Assembly (NCBI RefSeq): GCF_900996245.1
Contig: NZ_CAAJGK010000033.1
Span: 124,001-188,000, forward strand
Reading direction: 5' to 3'
Source of the DNA: Paraburkholderia sp. BCC1886
GTDB taxonomy: Bacteria; Pseudomonadota; Gammaproteobacteria; Burkholderiales; Burkholderiaceae
DNA: 64,000 bases
In this document: positions 62,996-64,000 of the stretch, in pieces
Numbering within the stretch: the first letter of the stretch is position 1
How the letters are laid out: each line of letters starts with the position of its first letter
Notes under the pieces: model-generated
The model's database searches: none
What the model saw: only the letters and a program-made list of their open reading frames with translations
What the model was told of the DNA's origin: nothing
Program-made: the position numbers and the translations under genes

Positions 62996-63901
62996 TCAAT
63001 CAAGCCTGACGCGCTCGACAAGAAAATCCAGTAACGCCCGAACGCGCAGAGGCAGGTAGCCGCCCTGTCCAAGGAAGACAGCATGGATTTCCTCCATGTC
63101 GCCGGGGTTGAAGTCTTCGAGCACAGCAACAAGGCGACCGGCCGCAATGTCTTCTCGCACCTGGAATGCGGCCAGGCGGGCGAGCCCTAGCCCCGCGATT
63201 GCCAGGCCGCGTAATGCTTCGCCGCTGCTGGCCTGCGCGTTGCCTGTGATGGGAACATTTGTGTCAACGTTACCTTCCCGCAGCGGCCAACCTCGCTGGG
63301 CCCGGGCATAGTTCGCACCCAGCAGGTTATGTTGGTCTAACGCTCCTGGCGTGAGCGGGATCGCGCAGCGCGCCAGGTAGGTGGGTGCGGCCACGATCAC
63401 CATGCGAGTTTCGCCGAGTTTGCGTGCCACCAGGGTCGAGTCCTTGAGAGGACCCGCCCTCACGGCAACGTCGGTACGTTGTTCCAGAAGATCCACCACC
63501 TCGTCGGTGAGCACGATGTCCAGCGCAACATCAGGATGACGCGCCAGAAATTCTGGAGCCAGCGGCAGCAGGAAATGATGGCCGAACGGCACGTTGGCGT
63601 TGACGCGCAGGCGGCCTCGCGGCGTGCCGTGGATGCCTGCACACCGCTCAGCCTCTTCGAGGTCGGCCAGGATGCGCGTGCCGCGCTCGTAGAAGACGCA
63701 CCCTTCCGGGGTGAGCTGGAGCTTGCGTGTCGATCGGTTGATCAGCCGGGTGCCAAGACGCTGTTCCAGTCGGGAGACCAGTTTGCTGACCGCCGATGGC
63801 GTCATGACGAATTCGCGGGCGGCGGCCGAGAAGCCGCCCAATTCGACTGCCCGAATGAACACCTCAAGCTCGCCCGAGCGGTTGACTTCCAGTCTGGACA
63901 T
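62996..63901 (-). CDS. LysR-family regulator, DmlR/YafC-like branch
   Basis: A 301-residue LysR protein: GELEVFIRAVELGGFSAAAR, MTPSAVSKLVSRLEQRLGTR and LINRSTRKLQLTPEGCVFYE. The last helix and RGRLRVNANVPFGHHFLLPL are typical of the large branch used for single-gene or divergent-enzyme control. Its target probably lies beyond the right window edge. Confidence 0.88.
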   Translation of the reverse strand: MSRLEVNRSGELEVFIRAVELGGFSAAAREFVMTPSAVSKLVSRLEQRLGTRLINRSTRKLQLTPEGCVFYERGTRILADLEEAERCAGIHGTPRGRLRVNANVPFGHHFLLPLAPEFLARHPDVALDIVLTDEVVDLLEQRTDVAVRAGPLKDSTLVARKLGETRMVIVAAPTYLARCAIPLTPGALDQHNLLGANYARAQRGWPLREGNVDTNVPITGNAQASSGEALRGLAIAGLGLARLAAFQVREDIAAGRLVAVLEDFNPGDMEEIHAVFLGQGGYLPLRVRALLDFLVERVRLD

Positions 63902-64000
63902 GATGAGTTCAATTCATAGGTGTTGATAGTTCGATCAGTCTAGTCCAGATACCGCGTTGAATTCACAATCGGGCAGTTCCTAGCCAACGAATTCACAAGT

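Noticed and set aside
1..64000. tRNA, rRNA, CRISPR arrays, prophage or integrative-element ends
   Set aside because: Scanned for by eye; no cloverleaf, spaced repeats, integrase or attachment-site pair was seen.

Overview
The window looks like a chromosomal accessory region of a GC-rich betaproteobacterium, most likely Paraburkholderia, Caballeronia or a close relative. Support comes from the dense LysR, IclR, AraC and MocR regulators, AAHS, ACS and MHS-type MFS permeases, a Burkholderia-style trimeric porin and several aromatic-catabolism cassettes. I saw no rRNA, tRNA, CRISPR array or phage module.

Layout: 1-5.5 kb holds small stand-alone genes (cut cupin gene, SDR, AraC regulator, secreted isochorismatase-fold protein, YciI protein, small lipoprotein, YihY/BrkB membrane protein). 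5.5-8.8 kb has two possible small ORFs and an lptD-type gene away from its usual surA/pdxA neighbours. 9-10.9 kb is an AbiEi/AbiEii type IV toxin-antitoxin pair behind a 41-bp dyad. 11-15 kb has an alpha/beta hydrolase with a divergent HxlR regulator, then an IclR regulator divergent from an ACS-family permease.

15-33 kb is a large aromatic-catabolism island. A minus-strand operon encodes Rieske oxygenase alpha and beta, a tandem-fused tautomerase, two small proteins, an amidase and an SDR, with a divergent LysR. Next come a flavin/2Fe-2S oxygenase reductase, a second LysR, a ketopantoate-reductase-like enzyme, a porin, an AAHS permease, an EthD-like protein, a class II aldolase, a flavin reductase, an acyl-CoA-dehydrogenase-fold monooxygenase and a second ketopantoate-reductase-like enzyme. 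The parts list resembles the iac (indole-3-acetate) gene set, but is split and LysR-controlled; the substrate is inferred, not shown.

32.5-39.4 kb is a mandelate pathway: LysR, benzoylformate decarboxylase (mdlC), benzaldehyde-type dehydrogenase, AAHS permease and (S)-mandelate dehydrogenase (mdlB). 39.5-45.3 kb is an acyl-CoA cassette of unknown substrate (CoA-transferase, two crotonases, MHS permease) facing a succinate-semialdehyde dehydrogenase.

45.6-58 kb mixes regulators and transporters (LysR, two MocR regulators, EamA, LysE, an Ldh2/DpkA-type reductase, a GlxA-type AraC regulator) with broken genes: IS21 and IS1182 transposase remnants, a LysR pseudogene, and a MocR pseudogene whose promoter is a diverged copy of the one at 47.5 kb. 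58-64 kb has a second tandem tautomerase, a DHA2 exporter, an amidase with a divergent LysR sharing a palindrome, and a last LysR.
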